Position numbers and translations under genes: made by a program
DNA from: Vicia villosa
Taxonomy: Eukaryota > Streptophyta > Magnoliopsida > Fabales > Fabaceae
Direction of reading: 5' to 3'
NCBI RefSeq assembly: GCF_029867415.1
Contig: NW_026705222.1
Location: 434,001-498,000, forward strand
Length of the DNA stretch: 64,000 nt
Shown here: piece by piece, positions 34,021-44,542 of the stretch
Layout: the number at the start of each line of letters is the position of its first letter
Numbering within the stretch: position 1 is the stretch's first letter
The notes under the pieces: generated by a model
Told to the model about the DNA's origin: nothing
The model's input: only the letters and a program-made list of their open reading frames with translations
Databases searched by the model: none

Positions 34021-34732
34021 TTGGCCAGGCCATGTGCTTTTTCATCAGTTTCTTCACGTTTCGCACTGATTTTCTCCACTTCATTCATCTGAGTCTGCAA
34101 ACACTTAAACACACAACTAAAGCATAAAATGAGGAATAATGAAATAAAACACTCATTAAAATACTTCAAATGCAACTAAAAACAATGGTAAAAACATGTG
34201 TAAAAACCACTGATCAAGGACCACTATCGTATCTGAGGTTCGAAGGGCTCACATTACCATCACTCCTTCCACCATCTCTGACTTGCTGAGATGCGAAAAT
34301 TTTGGAGAAGCTTTTGATGACAACACCATCAACATGACCACCTATCGTATGTTGAGGACCCTCATGGAAAAGGACCCTTTTAGTAATAAAGTCATCAAGA
34401 TTTGGCACCAGCTTTTGGTGGGCAACTTCCGCCCACGAAGCCATAACCTAGACAACATCATGATGGAGGATCTGGAGTTTATACTCTGTGCCCTCCGGGG
34501 AAAGAAGCTAAACTTTCCGTTGCTAATCTTCAAAGGGCTTGTCAAAGCTGTTTCCATGGCTGCTTTTCGCCAAGGTGTGGTCACGTGTCTTCCTTATGGA
34601 AGATTCTTGTCCTATATGTTCCTCAAAAAGGGCATAGTGAGAAGAATGCGCAATTCGGGGTCTCTAGACATGTTCGAAGCAGAAAGCTTGCCCCTACTAT
34701 CCTTGGAAGGCTTAGAGCAAAGGATTAACTAG

Positions 34733-35012
34733 AGGGTGCTTTGTTTGAGGCTTACATGAAGGCGTTATAGGCCTTGGTTTTATTTTGGATGCTTCTTTTT
34801 GTTAACCTCTAGTATATTTCTTTTCTATAGTCCCTTTTGTTATTGGAAACATAATCTTTTCCAGAAATGTAATGTATTCCCCCAATCTAAATTAAATGCA
34901 CTTTGATACTGCTTTGTCTGTGTTTACTTTACTTACCACATAACACTTTTGAACATAAAGCCATTTTGGTGCTTGTTCAACCATTTTGGCCTACATAGCA
35001 TCCCTTGAATAT
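34733..35012. other. convergent 3' ends of pol and the second antisense gene
   Basis: 280 bp with no gene. It separates the tail-to-tail pol and antisense frames. Confidence 0.6.
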
Positions 35013-35285
35013 CTACGTTTTTGCAATTTTAACTTCGTGCATGCTTGGTTTGTATCTTTTCAGATACTTTCCATTTACCCTTAAAATTCTACGATCTTCT
35101 GCCAATTCTTCTATCTCATAAGCGTTATTTGAGAACACTTTCAAGATTCGAAAAGGGTCTTCCCAATGTGGGGACCATTTACCTAACGCCTGATTCTTTC
35201 GATCTATAGGTAAAATAGCTTTCCAAACTAAGTCATTACTGATAAACGTTTTACCTTTCACCTTTTTATTGTATGCTCTGGATAC
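35013..35285 (-). pseudogene. pol: C-terminal end of Tat pol (integrase tail)
   Basis: The minus-strand frame reads VSRAYNKKVKGKTF and NDLVWKAILP, then WSPHWEDPFRILKVFSNNAYEI to the stop at 35013. This is the DNA-binding tail region of a Ty3/gypsy integrase (SH3-like GKWSPHWEDPF). It is the continuation of the frame that stops at 38594; a solo LTR separates the two at matching CCTTT duplications. Confidence 0.88.
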
Positions 35286-37350
35286 CCTTTTGTAGCGGGA
35301 AAAATCTGAGATCGAAGCCATAGGATTGACTCGACTCAATATTTCAGTGAAAGTCGCCACCGCGCTTTATTGTTTCCAAAGGAAAAGGGAAAAGAACGAA
35401 AAAACCCAAAGTTTGTTTTTAAAACAAAAAGAAGAGATCTTAGGTACGAGTGTTGCTTATACAAGGGGAAGGTTTTAAGCACCCCTCATATCTGTGGTAC
35501 TCCACAGGAACCTTTTTGAAAATCTGTGTTGTGTGTGCTAAAAAAAGGGTTTGTTTTTTTTTAAAATAAGCTCGGCAAAGCGTTAAGCTTTGTGCCTACA
35601 TACCTCCTCGGTGCAATGGAGAAGTCAGAGCTAATGTAGTTCCGCTTAAAAGGGAAAACATTTTAAAACGAATAAACACTTTATCGTCGTCGGAGAGAAA
35701 TACTCAGCCATTGATCTTGAGCATGAGAACAAACGAGTTCTTTGCATCGCAAATGAAAGAAGGGCTCCAACTCGGATAAGATCAACGAGTATGCCACTAG
35801 CTCTCTCACGCGGAAAAGATCTCATTATATCAATCAATTTCAAAATCGTGGGGTATCGCCACTCGTTTCAACGATTAGTCGTGTCTAAACTTTTTAAAGA
35901 AAAAGGCCACTAAGGGCAAAAGATATTTTTAAAGAAAGGTTTTAAAAAGGTTGCAAACATAAGAAGGTTTTGTAAAAGGAGAGAAGATTTTGAAAATTAA
36001 AGAAGGGGAGGAGATGAAGATGCTATCCTATTGCGTAAAATAAAAGCTAAGGAAAAGAACGGTCTAACCGAAATAAGAAGCCAACACTTGACATTGTGAG
36101 TCAAGGTAGATTTCTCATCCTTTGGAATATCGACACTAAACCAACACATTATCACTTGGGGATCCAGATGAACTTATTATCTTTAGCACCACTTTGCATT
36201 AAGCACATTAGAATTCTGACGAAAATCGGGCAGAGTAACGGATGTTTTCGGGTAAAATCCTTATATCCATGCCTTGGAATTAACCATCAAGGGCTTTCAA
36301 GGAAATACCTGCACACATAAACAGACAACAATCCAATGCCAGACAGACAGAATAACAACAGAGTAATAACGGAATAAGAGTCCAGAGGTACTAAGTCCAT
36401 AAGTCCGAATCTCCAAATTGCTCGGGATAGTAACCAATAGTCCAAAAGAGAGCCTTAAACGTTTTTTAGATTTTTGTTATTTATTAGTGTTTTAGCATAA
36501 AAGTAAAGTATGGTCCAAGTGGACAAAAAGAAAAATAGCGAAAGCATAAACATATGTCCAAATGGACAAAGAGAAAATAGTGGAATATAAACGTCCAAAT
36601 GGACAAAGAAAAAATAGCGGAATGTAAATATGATGAAATGATAAAATAAAGCAATAAAGCGAAAAATAAAAGAGCGATATAATAAATTGCGGAAATTAAA
36701 GTCAATTGTTAGATGTTAAAGATAACCATCTTGAAACTTGTCAAGTATGTTATCAAAGTTAGTAAGGAAGATCGATGGTGAGTGAAGGATGTTCTTGGAT
36801 TTAAATTCAATGGACATTTATCAGAAGCTTGATAAAATCATAGCGACTACACGATAAACCTCCATAAGTCTTAAATCAACCGCATACAATTCTCTTCCAT
36901 ATTTGATCTTTTTTATTAAGCAGATCGCCAAGTGATTTATATAGAAATCACCCTACAACGAGGCTGGTCAAAACTTTATGTGCTAATGCATGCGAGAGAA
37001 GTGATATGTAGATCACTCTCCGAAAGCAATACCGCACGAAAAGAAAAATAGGGAGCAATCTCGTCTTTACCAAGAATCCATAAGAATTCTCAAGGTATAA
37101 AAGACTTTCATCGATCAAAAGAAAAAGAAATAAAAGATGGAACCATATTCAAAAGCTCCTTTCATCCATAATTTCAATCACTTAATATTGCGGATTTGGA
37201 TTCTCTTCCTATCGACGCCCTAAGTCCATTGAAATTAGAGAGAAATTAGGCCTCTAACTTGTGATTCAAAGAAAATATCAAAAGAAAGGAGTAGAAGATG
37301 AGTTAGAACCAAAAACAAGTCAAAAAAGGCAAAAAAGCACATTATGCTCA

Positions 37351-37443
37351 GATGTAAATCGATTTGCACAGAGTGGAAATCGATTTGCATAACTCTGTTT
37401 TCAAATCTGCGCAGTTTTCCAGTTATGTAAATCGATTTGCACA
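37351..37443. repeat. AAATCGATTT palindrome cluster in the LTR leader
   Basis: Three copies of a GTAAATCGATTTGCAC-type unit, about 21-22 bp apart for the first two and about 60 bp to the third. Unlike the other arrays it is downstream of the TATA box. Confidence 0.8.
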
Positions 37444-37892
37444 ACACAGTTTTTCAAAAAACAGCAAATAAAGAGAAGAAAACTTGTTTAAACATAAAAC
37501 CAAACACCTTGTGATCTTGGATCAAATTGTGCACAAAAATGCATCAAGTAAGCAAGCAAAACTCATCAATGTAGCACCAAAGGTGCATCAAACATAAACA
37601 ACAATGGATCACATCTTGAATTATGGAAAGGATCTAGAATTTTACCAAATCTTTCACAAACTTTGAATCTTCTTCAAGAACACACAACCACAAGCCTTGA
37701 TCTCTCACAATTGATGAAGAAAGTAGTGTTTAGGTTGAGGTTTAGCTCTAAATTAGTGAGGTTCAAGATGTGACTCACTAATTTTTGTGGAAGAAACAAG
37801 AGCTTTGAGTGAGGGGTTTGGAAGAGGTGAGGAGAGAAAGAGCAAGAGTTTTCTTGGCTATCAAAGCTTGAAAAATGAAGAGGGGAATGGCT

Positions 37893-37903
37893 CAATTTAT
37901 AGG
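37893..37903 (-). promoter_or_regulatory. TATA box of the 3.3-kb solo LTR
   Basis: The minus strand reads CTCCTATAAATTGAG, about 240 bp downstream of the U3 palindrome array. Confidence 0.6.
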
Positions 37904-38140
37904 AGCTAGGCTTGGGAATTTTTGTGGTTTGAAGTTAGGATTGGAAAATAGAATTAGGCTTGGGAGATGAATTTGGAGCCAAAAAAGAGATCCAATGGTC
38001 TTGATGCAATCACATGAGGGTTTATGATTAAATGCTGTAGGTAATCAAATACAAGAGCTAAGTCATGCTTCCCATGCTTGCAAATGATGTCAACACTTCC
38101 AAAAGCTGAAATTTGCCTTCATTTTTCCAAATTCGCACTG

Positions 38141-38326
38141 GTGCAATCGATTTACACTTTATGCAAATCTATTTACATTGCTGAAAAAGGCCAAACCTGG
38201 GGCAAAAACAGTTATGCAAATCGATTGCTGTCTTATGCAAATCGATTTGCACTGATGGCAGAAGCAAATCTGGTGCAGAAACAGTTGTGTAAATCGATTT
38301 ACACCTTATGCAAATCGATTTGCATA
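38141..38326. repeat. paired palindrome array, unit AAATCGATTT
   Basis: Six sites centred near 38148, 38169, 38222, 38243, 38295 and 38316: three pairs 21 bp apart, with pairs 74 and 73 bp apart. The fifth site is an 18-bp perfect palindrome, GTGTAAATCGATTTACAC. Confidence 0.92.
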
Positions 38327-38593
38327 GTGAATTTGTTGAAAAATGTCCTTTTTGATGGATATTTTGACTTGGTACCTACAAAACACAAACATACAAAAGC
38401 ACAAGGCAATATTTTTGGTATTTTGGTTAGTAAAACAACATATACAAGAAAAACATTGCTGCTTGATGATTCCTTTGCAGATGAATTGTACACAACATCA
38501 CAAGTAGAGTTCTAAGTTGAGAACTTCTTGATTGATGATTGATATGCAAATGATGTATGATATTTGGGTCAAAAATTGGGGTATGACACCTTT

Positions 38594-39620
38594 CTTTTTG
38601 TCTTTTTATCATCTCCAATGCTCGAAGTCTGTCTTCGTCCAAATCCACTAATTCGTTCATCATCAATTCCCAGTAAGTATTTGGAGGAATTTTGGCTTGT
38701 CTTTGGATCCTGACTGATTGCAAGTAAATTTCGACTGGAAGCACTGCATCGTGTCCAAACGTCAATTGGAAAGGCGTTGTGTTTGTAGCTTCTTTTGGCG
38801 ATGTTCGACAAGCCCAAAGCGCTTGGTCCAAAGTTTTATGCCAATTCTTGGGTTTTTTCCCTACATGTTTCTTTATAAGACCAATTATTATCTTATTTGC
38901 TGCTTCGACTTGTCCATTTGCCTGAGCATAGTAAGGTGTAGAGGTAAACAGCTTGAACCCCATATCTTTGGCGAAATCTTGCATCTTTCGCCCATTGAAC
39001 ACTGATCCTTGGTCTGTGGTTATACTTTTTGGGATTCCGAATCTGTATATAATGTGTTTTTGAATAAACTCAATCACAGCCTCCTGATCCACATTCGCAA
39101 GTGGTATCGCTTCGACCCATTTTGTGAAGTAGTCTATTCCTACCAAAATATACCTTTGACCTCTAGAAGACTTGGGGTGGATTTCTCCAATTAAGTCTAA
39201 TGCCCAACCTCTAAAAGGCCATGGTTTTATTATTGAACTTAACTCGTTTGCAGGAGCATGTTGAATACCTGCATGTTCTTGACATTCTTGACAACCCTTT
39301 GCAAATTCTATGCAATCTTTCAACATAGAAGGCCAATACATTCCATATCGAAACAAAAGCCATTTCATTTTGTGCCCCGCTTGGTGCGCACCACATGCTC
39401 CGCTATGTACATTTGAGAGAGCCAAATATGCTTCTGCTTCGCCCAGACACTTTAATAAAACTCCTTCGGGAGTTTTCTTAAACAATTCATTTTCCATTAA
39501 AAAGTATGATAAAGCACGATATTTTACCTTTCTCTCCGTGTCTGTCGAAGGATCTTTTAAATAGTTCACAATTGGACTTCTCCAATCTGTGTGCTAAGGC
39601 GTCTATATTCAAAACTTCAA
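38594..39620 (-). pseudogene. pol: Tat integrase
   Basis: The frame starts around [14 protein letters not shown] (near 39615) and runs to the solo LTR at 38593. It has the HHCC zinc-binding N-terminus (HSGACGAHQAGH, then CQEC) and the catalytic triad: Asp in WALDLIGEI, Asp in TTDQGSVF and Glu in NGQVEAANK. The frame runs on into the LTR, ending at 38427, but the real continuation lies at 35285. A one-base shift near 39610 separates it from the RNase H frame. Integrase inserts the cDNA copy into the genome. The LTR insertion and the frameshift make it non-functional here. Confidence 0.9.
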
Positions 39621-41332
39621 ACTCTTCTTTGTTGGCAAAACCTAATTGTGAGTTCTCCAAATCACTTGGGGAGAGTTTGGTAGCCATTGCCTTGCCTCTT
39701 ACTTTGATCAGTTCTTCTAGTTTTTCTTTTGATACCCTGTATCCTGAAGCTAATTGTGCCAAATCATTTGCTTCTTGATTTTTCACCCTTGAAACGTGAT
39801 TCAAATTCACATACTCGAATTTTTTGAGCAGCCTATTTTCTATGACAAAATACATGATCAAATTTTCTTTGATACACTTGTATTCTTTCGTCAATTGCTT
39901 AATCACTAGTTTAGAGTCTCCTTTAATTTCGACTCTAGTTTCCCCCAATTCTAACAAAGCTTCAAGTCCAGCAATCAGTGCTTCGTATTCAGCTTCGTTG
40001 TTGGAGCATAAGGGACCTTCAATCTTGTACTTGAGCTTTGTTGGAATTCCATCAGGAGAAATTATTAGTATTCCAACGCCGGTTCCTTCTCTATGGGTTG
40101 AACCGTCGAAGTACAACTTCCAAGGCTTCAATTCTACATATTGTTGAGGGTTTTCAACCACTGCATGGTCAACAATGAAATCTGAAACGATCTGACCTTT
40201 CATTGCTTTAAGGGGTTGAAATATCAAAGAGTACTCAGTAAGGGCCAACGCCCACTTTCCAATTCGACTATGCAATATAGGCTTTGATAGCATGTGTTTA
40301 ATAACATCGCAATGAGATGAAACATAAACATCAACTGGCTTTATATAATACTTGAGTTTAATACAAGAGAAATATAGACAAAGGCAGAGTTTTTCTATTG
40401 CGCTATACCTAGTCTCTGCATCATTGAGTACTCTACTTAAGTAATAAATGGCTCTTTCGATGCCATTATCGTCTTCTTGAGCTAACATGCTACCTATTGT
40501 ATTATCTGATGCTGAAATATACAGGCGCATGTGTTTCTTCCCACTTGGGGGAGATAATATTGGTGGATGCATCAAGTATTGCTTGATCTTCTTGAAGGCT
40601 TCTTGATGTTCAGCACGCCATTCAAACTTTCCTTGCTTTAGTCGAAGTAAAGGAGAAAAAGCTTGCGTGCGTCCACTCAAGTTAGAGATGAATCTTCTCA
40701 AGAAGTTTATCTTTCCCAGTAAAGACTGTAATTCTTTATTCGTGGATGGAGGCTTCATTTCCATAATAGCCTTTGTTTTATTTTGATTAATTTCTATTCC
40801 CTTTTTGTGGACAACGAAGCCCTGGAAATCTCCAGCCTGCACAAAGAAAGCACATTTAAGGGGGTTCATCTTTAAGCCATGTTTTCTCATTCTCTCGAAT
40901 GATTGGCTCAGATGGTCCAGATGACTGTTATCTGAAACAGATTTCACCACAATGTCATCTATGTATACTTGCATGAAAGTTTCTATAAAATCATGGAATA
41001 TAGAATTCATTGCTCTTTGATAAGTTGCCCTAGCATTTTTTAGACCAAAAGGCATTACAACCCATTCGTAGGTGCCTATGGCCCCTGGGCAACGAAAAGC
41101 TGTTTTAGACACATCTCCTTCTGCAATGAAGATTTGGTTATACCCAGAATATCCATCCAACATACTTAGATATTCGAAGCATGCGGCTGAATCTACTAAC
41201 ATTTCTGCCACAGGCATGGGATATTCATTCTTAGGCGTTGCTGCATTAAGATCACGAAAATCTATGCATACTCTTAATGAACCGTTCTTTTTAATAACCG
41301 GCACAATATTAGCAATCCATTCGACATACCTC
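39611..41332 (-). pseudogene. pol: Tat reverse transcriptase core and dual RNase H
   Basis: The frame begins where the copia insertion ends (41332) and carries the RT palm ([28 protein letters not shown], and the catalytic YIDD in [10 protein letters not shown]). A first RNase H follows ([16 protein letters not shown], in which the usual catalytic Asp positions look altered). A second, archaeal-type RNase H comes next ([41 protein letters not shown]). Tat-lineage elements are known for this dual arrangement, where the second domain does the catalysis. The upstream part of RT continues at 50287 in the same frame. The frame ends after a one-base shift near 39610. Confidence 0.92.
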
Positions 41333-42536
41333 TGTTAGAACAAGATTTGTTCTTATCAATTATCTTAGTTTTGATGATAACAATAATATGAATTTTGCTT
41401 AAGATAATATGGTACTCTAATCCAATGCAATTTCCCTTTCAGGAAATATATAAAGAGTACGCATAATTCAGCGCTCAGAAGATGTGTCTCAAATGGTTCA
41501 GCATGCAACATCAGAACATGGTCTGGCAAGACATCAGAAGATGGTCGAAGCAGAATCAGAACATGGGTCTATGGAAGCATCAGAAGAACATGAGATCAGA
41601 AGCACTGAAGATCAGAAGATGGTATCACGCAACAGAAGCACTTCAAGGTCAGAAGATCAGAAGATGCTATGCACCAAGCTGTTTGACTCTGATGATATTC
41701 AAACGTCGTATTCACAAACATCAGATCAGAAGGAAGTACAGGTGGCAGACTACGCTGACTGACAAAAGGAACGTTAAAGCTACTAAAGGCAACGTCAGTA
41801 GACACAGCGTGAACAAGGCTCGAGGTAGTTGACAAAAGCGTATAACATTAAATGCAATGCTGTACGGAACACGCAAAGCATTAAATGCACTCAACGGTCA
41901 TCTTCTCAACGCCTATAAATATGAAGTTCTGATGAGAAGCAAGGTTACCAATTTCTACATCTATTCTGTGAATATCAAACTTGCTGAAACGCTATTCAAT
42001 CAAAGCTCAGAATCTTCATCAACTCACTACATTGCTGTTGTAATATCTTAGTGAGATTAAGCTTAAACGATAAGAGAAATATCACAGTTTGTGATTATAG
42101 CTTTTAAGAAGCATTTGTAAACTCTTAGAATTGATTACATTAAGTTGTAAGGAACTAGAGTGATCGTGTTGATCAGAATACTCTAGGAAAGTCTTAGGAG
42201 TGAACTAAGCAGATTGTAACTAGAGTGATCGTGTTGATCAGTAGACTCTAGAAAAAGTCTTAGAGGGTATCTAAGCAGTTGTTCCTGGAGTGATCAGTGT
42301 GTGATCAGAAGACTCTGGAAGACTTAGTTGCGGACTAAGTGGAAAACCATTGTAATCCGTGCGATTAGTGGATTAAATCCTCAGGTTGAGGTAAATCATC
42401 TCTGCGGGGGTGGACTGGAGTAGCTTCGTTAACAGCGAACCAGGATAAAAATAATTGTGCAATTTATTTTTATCGTCCAAGATTTAAAGTCACACTTATT
42501 CAATCCCCCCCTTTCTAAGTGTTTTTCTATCCTTCA
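41333..42536 (+). repeat. 5' LTR of element B
   Basis: TGTTAGAACAAG...TATCCTTCA. U3 has about ten TCAGAA motifs, often as ATCAGAAG, between 41475 and 41731. The TATA box is at 41912-41920. The 3' end has the CAATCCCCCCCTTTCTAAG tract seen in related LTRs. Confidence 0.97.
41912..41920 (+). promoter_or_regulatory. TATA box of element B (5' LTR)
   Basis: CCTATAAATA; the same site occurs in the 3' LTR near 49657. Transcription would start about 30 bp downstream. Confidence 0.65.
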
Positions 42537-42538
42537 AT

Positions 42539-42550
42539 TGGCATCAGAGC
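42539..42550 (+). other. primer-binding site of element B
   Basis: TGGCATCAGAGC, two bases after the LTR end. It is initiator-Met tRNA type with one substitution. Confidence 0.88.
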
Positions 42551-42622
42551 GCCGGTTCTAAGGTGCAAGCACTTAACCGTGTTTAGAAAAGATTCAGGAA
42601 GAGAAAAACGCTTCAGTAAAAG

Positions 42623-44542
42623 ATGGTTGATGAAAGTGAAAAGTCTACACCTACACCTGCATCTACATCTGGCTCTGCTGAGCAATACAACGGTAACAAT
42701 GGTTATACTAGACCGCCGGTATTTGATGGTGAAAACTTTGAATACTGGAAAGATAAACTGGAAAGTTACTTTCTGGGTCTAGATGGTGATCTATGGGATC
42801 TTCTGATGGATGGTTACAAACATCCAGTAAATGCCAGTGGCGCAAAGCTGTCAAGGCAAGAAATGAATGATGATCAAAAGAAGCTTTTCAGGAATCATCA
42901 TAAATGCAGAACTGTTTTGCTGAATGCTATCTCTCATGCTGAGTATGAGAAGATATCTAACAGGGAAACGGCCTATGACATATATGAGTCCTTGAAAATG
43001 ACTCATGAAGGAAATGCTCAAGTCAAGGAGACTAAAGCTCTAGCCTTAATCCAGAAGTATGAAGCATTCAAGATGGAGGATGATGAAGACATTGAAAAGA
43101 TGTTTTCGAGATTTCAAACTCTGACTGCTGGATTGAGAGTTCTTGACAAAGGATACACCAAGGCTGATCATGTAAAGAAGATCATCAGAAGCTTACCCAG
43201 AAGATGGGGTCCTATGGTGACTGCATTCAAGATTGCAAAGAATCTGAATGAAGTTTCTCTGGAAGAGCTGATCAGTGCATTGAGAAGCCATGAAATTGAG
43301 CTGGATGCAAATGAGCCTCAAAAGAAAGGTAAGTCTATTGCATTAAAATCTAATATCAAGAAATGCACTAACGCTTTTCAGGCCAAAGAAGAAGATCCTG
43401 AAGAATCAGAATCTGAAGAAGAAGATGAACTGTCCATGATTTCCAGAAGGGTAAATCAACTCTGGAAGACCAAGCAAAGGAAGTTCAGAGGCTTCAGAAG
43501 TTCAAGGAAATTTGAACGTGGAGAATCTTCTGATGAAAGAAGATTTGACAAGAAGAAGGTCATGTGCTATGAATGCAATGAGCCTGGACACTACAAGAAT
43601 GAATGTCCAAATCTTCAGAAGGAAAGTCCCAAGAAAAAGTTTCATAAGAAGAAAGGTCTTATGGCAACCTGGGATGAGTCAGAAGATGATTCAGAAGATG
43701 AGCAGGCCAACTGTGCGCTGATGGCGACAGAAGATGACGAATCAGAATCTACATCAGAATCAGATTCTGAAGAGGTATTTTCTGAACTTACTAGAGATGA
43801 GTTAGTTTCCGGTCTAACTGAACTTCTGGAACTCAAGTCTCAGATTAGTCTCAAATACAAAAAGCTGAAAAAGCTATTTGAATTTGAAACAAAGAAGCTT
43901 GAGTTGGAAAATTCTGAATTAAAAGAAAAACTTTTAAAATTATCCAATAATGTTGGATCTCCTTCTGATTCAGAAAAATCCACTCCTAGTCTAAACCATA
44001 TTCTGAAAGAATATGATTTAAGTTTCAGGAAGTTCTTATCTAGAAGTATTGGCAGAAGTCAGCTAGCTTCTATGATATATGCTGTGTCTGGAAACAAAAG
44101 AGTCGGCATTGGTTTTGAGGGTGAAACCCCATACAAACTTGAACCTGTTGATGAAATGAAAATTACATACAAGCCATTGTATGATCAGTTCAAGTATGGC
44201 CACTCTCATGATATTAGGCACACTTCACATGCACAAAGTTTTCACATAACACACACCAAGAAGCATGTGACACAACCTAGGAAATATCATGAAACTCACA
44301 TTAAAAATTATCATGCTGTTCCTCCTATTGCTTATAATGTTAAACCCAAGTTCAATCAGAACTTGAGAAAATCTAACAAGAAAGGACCCAAGAAAATGTG
44401 GGTACCTAAGGATAAGATTATTCCTATTGCAGATATCCTTGGCTGCAAGAAGGACAAAGCACAACATGTCATGGTACCTGGACTCTGGATGCTCACGACA
44501 CATGACAGGAAGAAGGTCTATGTTCCAAGACCTGGTGCTTAA
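42623..44542 (+). CDS. gag: Gag of Sirevirus element B
   Basis: 639 residues from the ATG at 42623 (MVDESEKSTP), 72 bp after the primer site. The start has the copia Gag signature RPPVFDGENFEYWKDKLESYF (residues about 30-50), then a UBN2-type helical region (FKMEDDEDIEKMFSRFQ), acidic low-complexity segments and an intact CCHC knuckle (CYECNEPGHYKNEC near residue 314). A coiled-coil-like stretch and a basic tail follow. It builds the particle and binds RNA. Its last 176 bases lie in a region also open in the pol frame (+1), so Gag and Pol overlap. No damage is seen. Length fits Sirevirus Gags, which are longer than those of other copia elements. Confidence 0.93.
   Translation: MVDESEKSTPTPASTSGSAEQYNGNNGYTRPPVFDGENFEYWKDKLESYFLGLDGDLWDLLMDGYKHPVNASGAKLSRQEMNDDQKKLFRNHHKCRTVLLNAISHAEYEKISNRETAYDIYESLKMTHEGNAQVKETKALALIQKYEAFKMEDDEDIEKMFSRFQTLTAGLRVLDKGYTKADHVKKIIRSLPRRWGPMVTAFKIAKNLNEVSLEELISALRSHEIELDANEPQKKGKSIALKSNIKKCTNAFQAKEEDPEESESEEEDELSMISRRVNQLWKTKQRKFRGFRSSRKFERGESSDERRFDKKKVMCYECNEPGHYKNECPNLQKESPKKKFHKKKGLMATWDESEDDSEDEQANCALMATEDDESESTSESDSEEVFSELTRDELVSGLTELLELKSQISLKYKKLKKLFEFETKKLELENSELKEKLLKLSNNVGSPSDSEKSTPSLNHILKEYDLSFRKFLSRSIGRSQLASMIYAVSGNKRVGIGFEGETPYKLEPVDEMKITYKPLYDQFKYGHSHDIRHTSHAQSFHITHTKKHVTQPRKYHETHIKNYHAVPPIAYNVKPKFNQNLRKSNKKGPKKMWVPKDKIIPIADILGCKKDKAQHVMVPGLWMLTTHDRKKVYVPRPGA

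Larger units (their letters stand above)
32849..34221 (-). mobile_element. solo LTR in the second antisense gene, AGGAC target duplication
   Basis: The LTR spans 32854-34216 (1363 bp), plus-strand TGATAGGAAA...CCACTGATCA, with AGGAC at 32849-32853 and 34217-34221. Minus-strand orientation is inferred: the palindrome array (33748-34020) precedes a TATA-like AAATAAAAGG at about 33693-33702. No internal region remains. Confidence 0.9.
32633..34732 (+). pseudogene. second antisense gene of the Tat element (retrotransposon extra-ORF type), split by a solo LTR
   Basis: MAQPLTYNTITACIK starts a frame that is interrupted at 32853 by a solo LTR and resumes in frame at 34222. Without the LTR and one duplication copy it would encode 243 residues with no other damage. 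Visible phrases are NMLADFWMFASLRI, AHITITPSTISDLLRCENFGEAF and LDNIMMEDLEFILCALRGKKLNFPLL. They resemble proteins often found as extra frames in legume Ty3/gypsy elements (the envelope-like or putative plant transposon protein group). This is recalled family resemblance and the function is unknown. No transmembrane segment stands out, which argues against a true envelope. It is read against pol and ends 280 bp from the pol terminus. Confidence 0.7.
35286..38593 (-). mobile_element. 3.3-kb solo LTR of a Tat/Ogre-type element, CCTTT target duplication
   Basis: The LTR spans 35291-38588 (3298 bp). The minus strand runs TGTCATACCCC...CCCGCTACA. CCTTT (plus strand) flanks it at 35286-35290 and 38589-38593. 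U3 carries an AAATCGATTT palindrome array (38141-38326); the TATA box is at 37893-37903 (minus CTCCTATAAATTGAG). A second, smaller palindrome cluster lies in the transcribed part (37351-37443). GGTGGCGACTTTC near the 3' end matches the LTR at 13383-16305 in type. No internal region is present. Confidence 0.93.

Noticed and set aside
33648..34127. Plus- and minus-strand frames rich in Arg/Ala/Gly in the solo LTR
   Set aside because: They are readings of the ACGCGT array; no protein family is recognisable.
41482..41832. 116-residue frames in both Sirevirus LTRs (also 49227-49577)
   Set aside because: They lie upstream of the TATA box in U3, and the conservation is only LTR identity.
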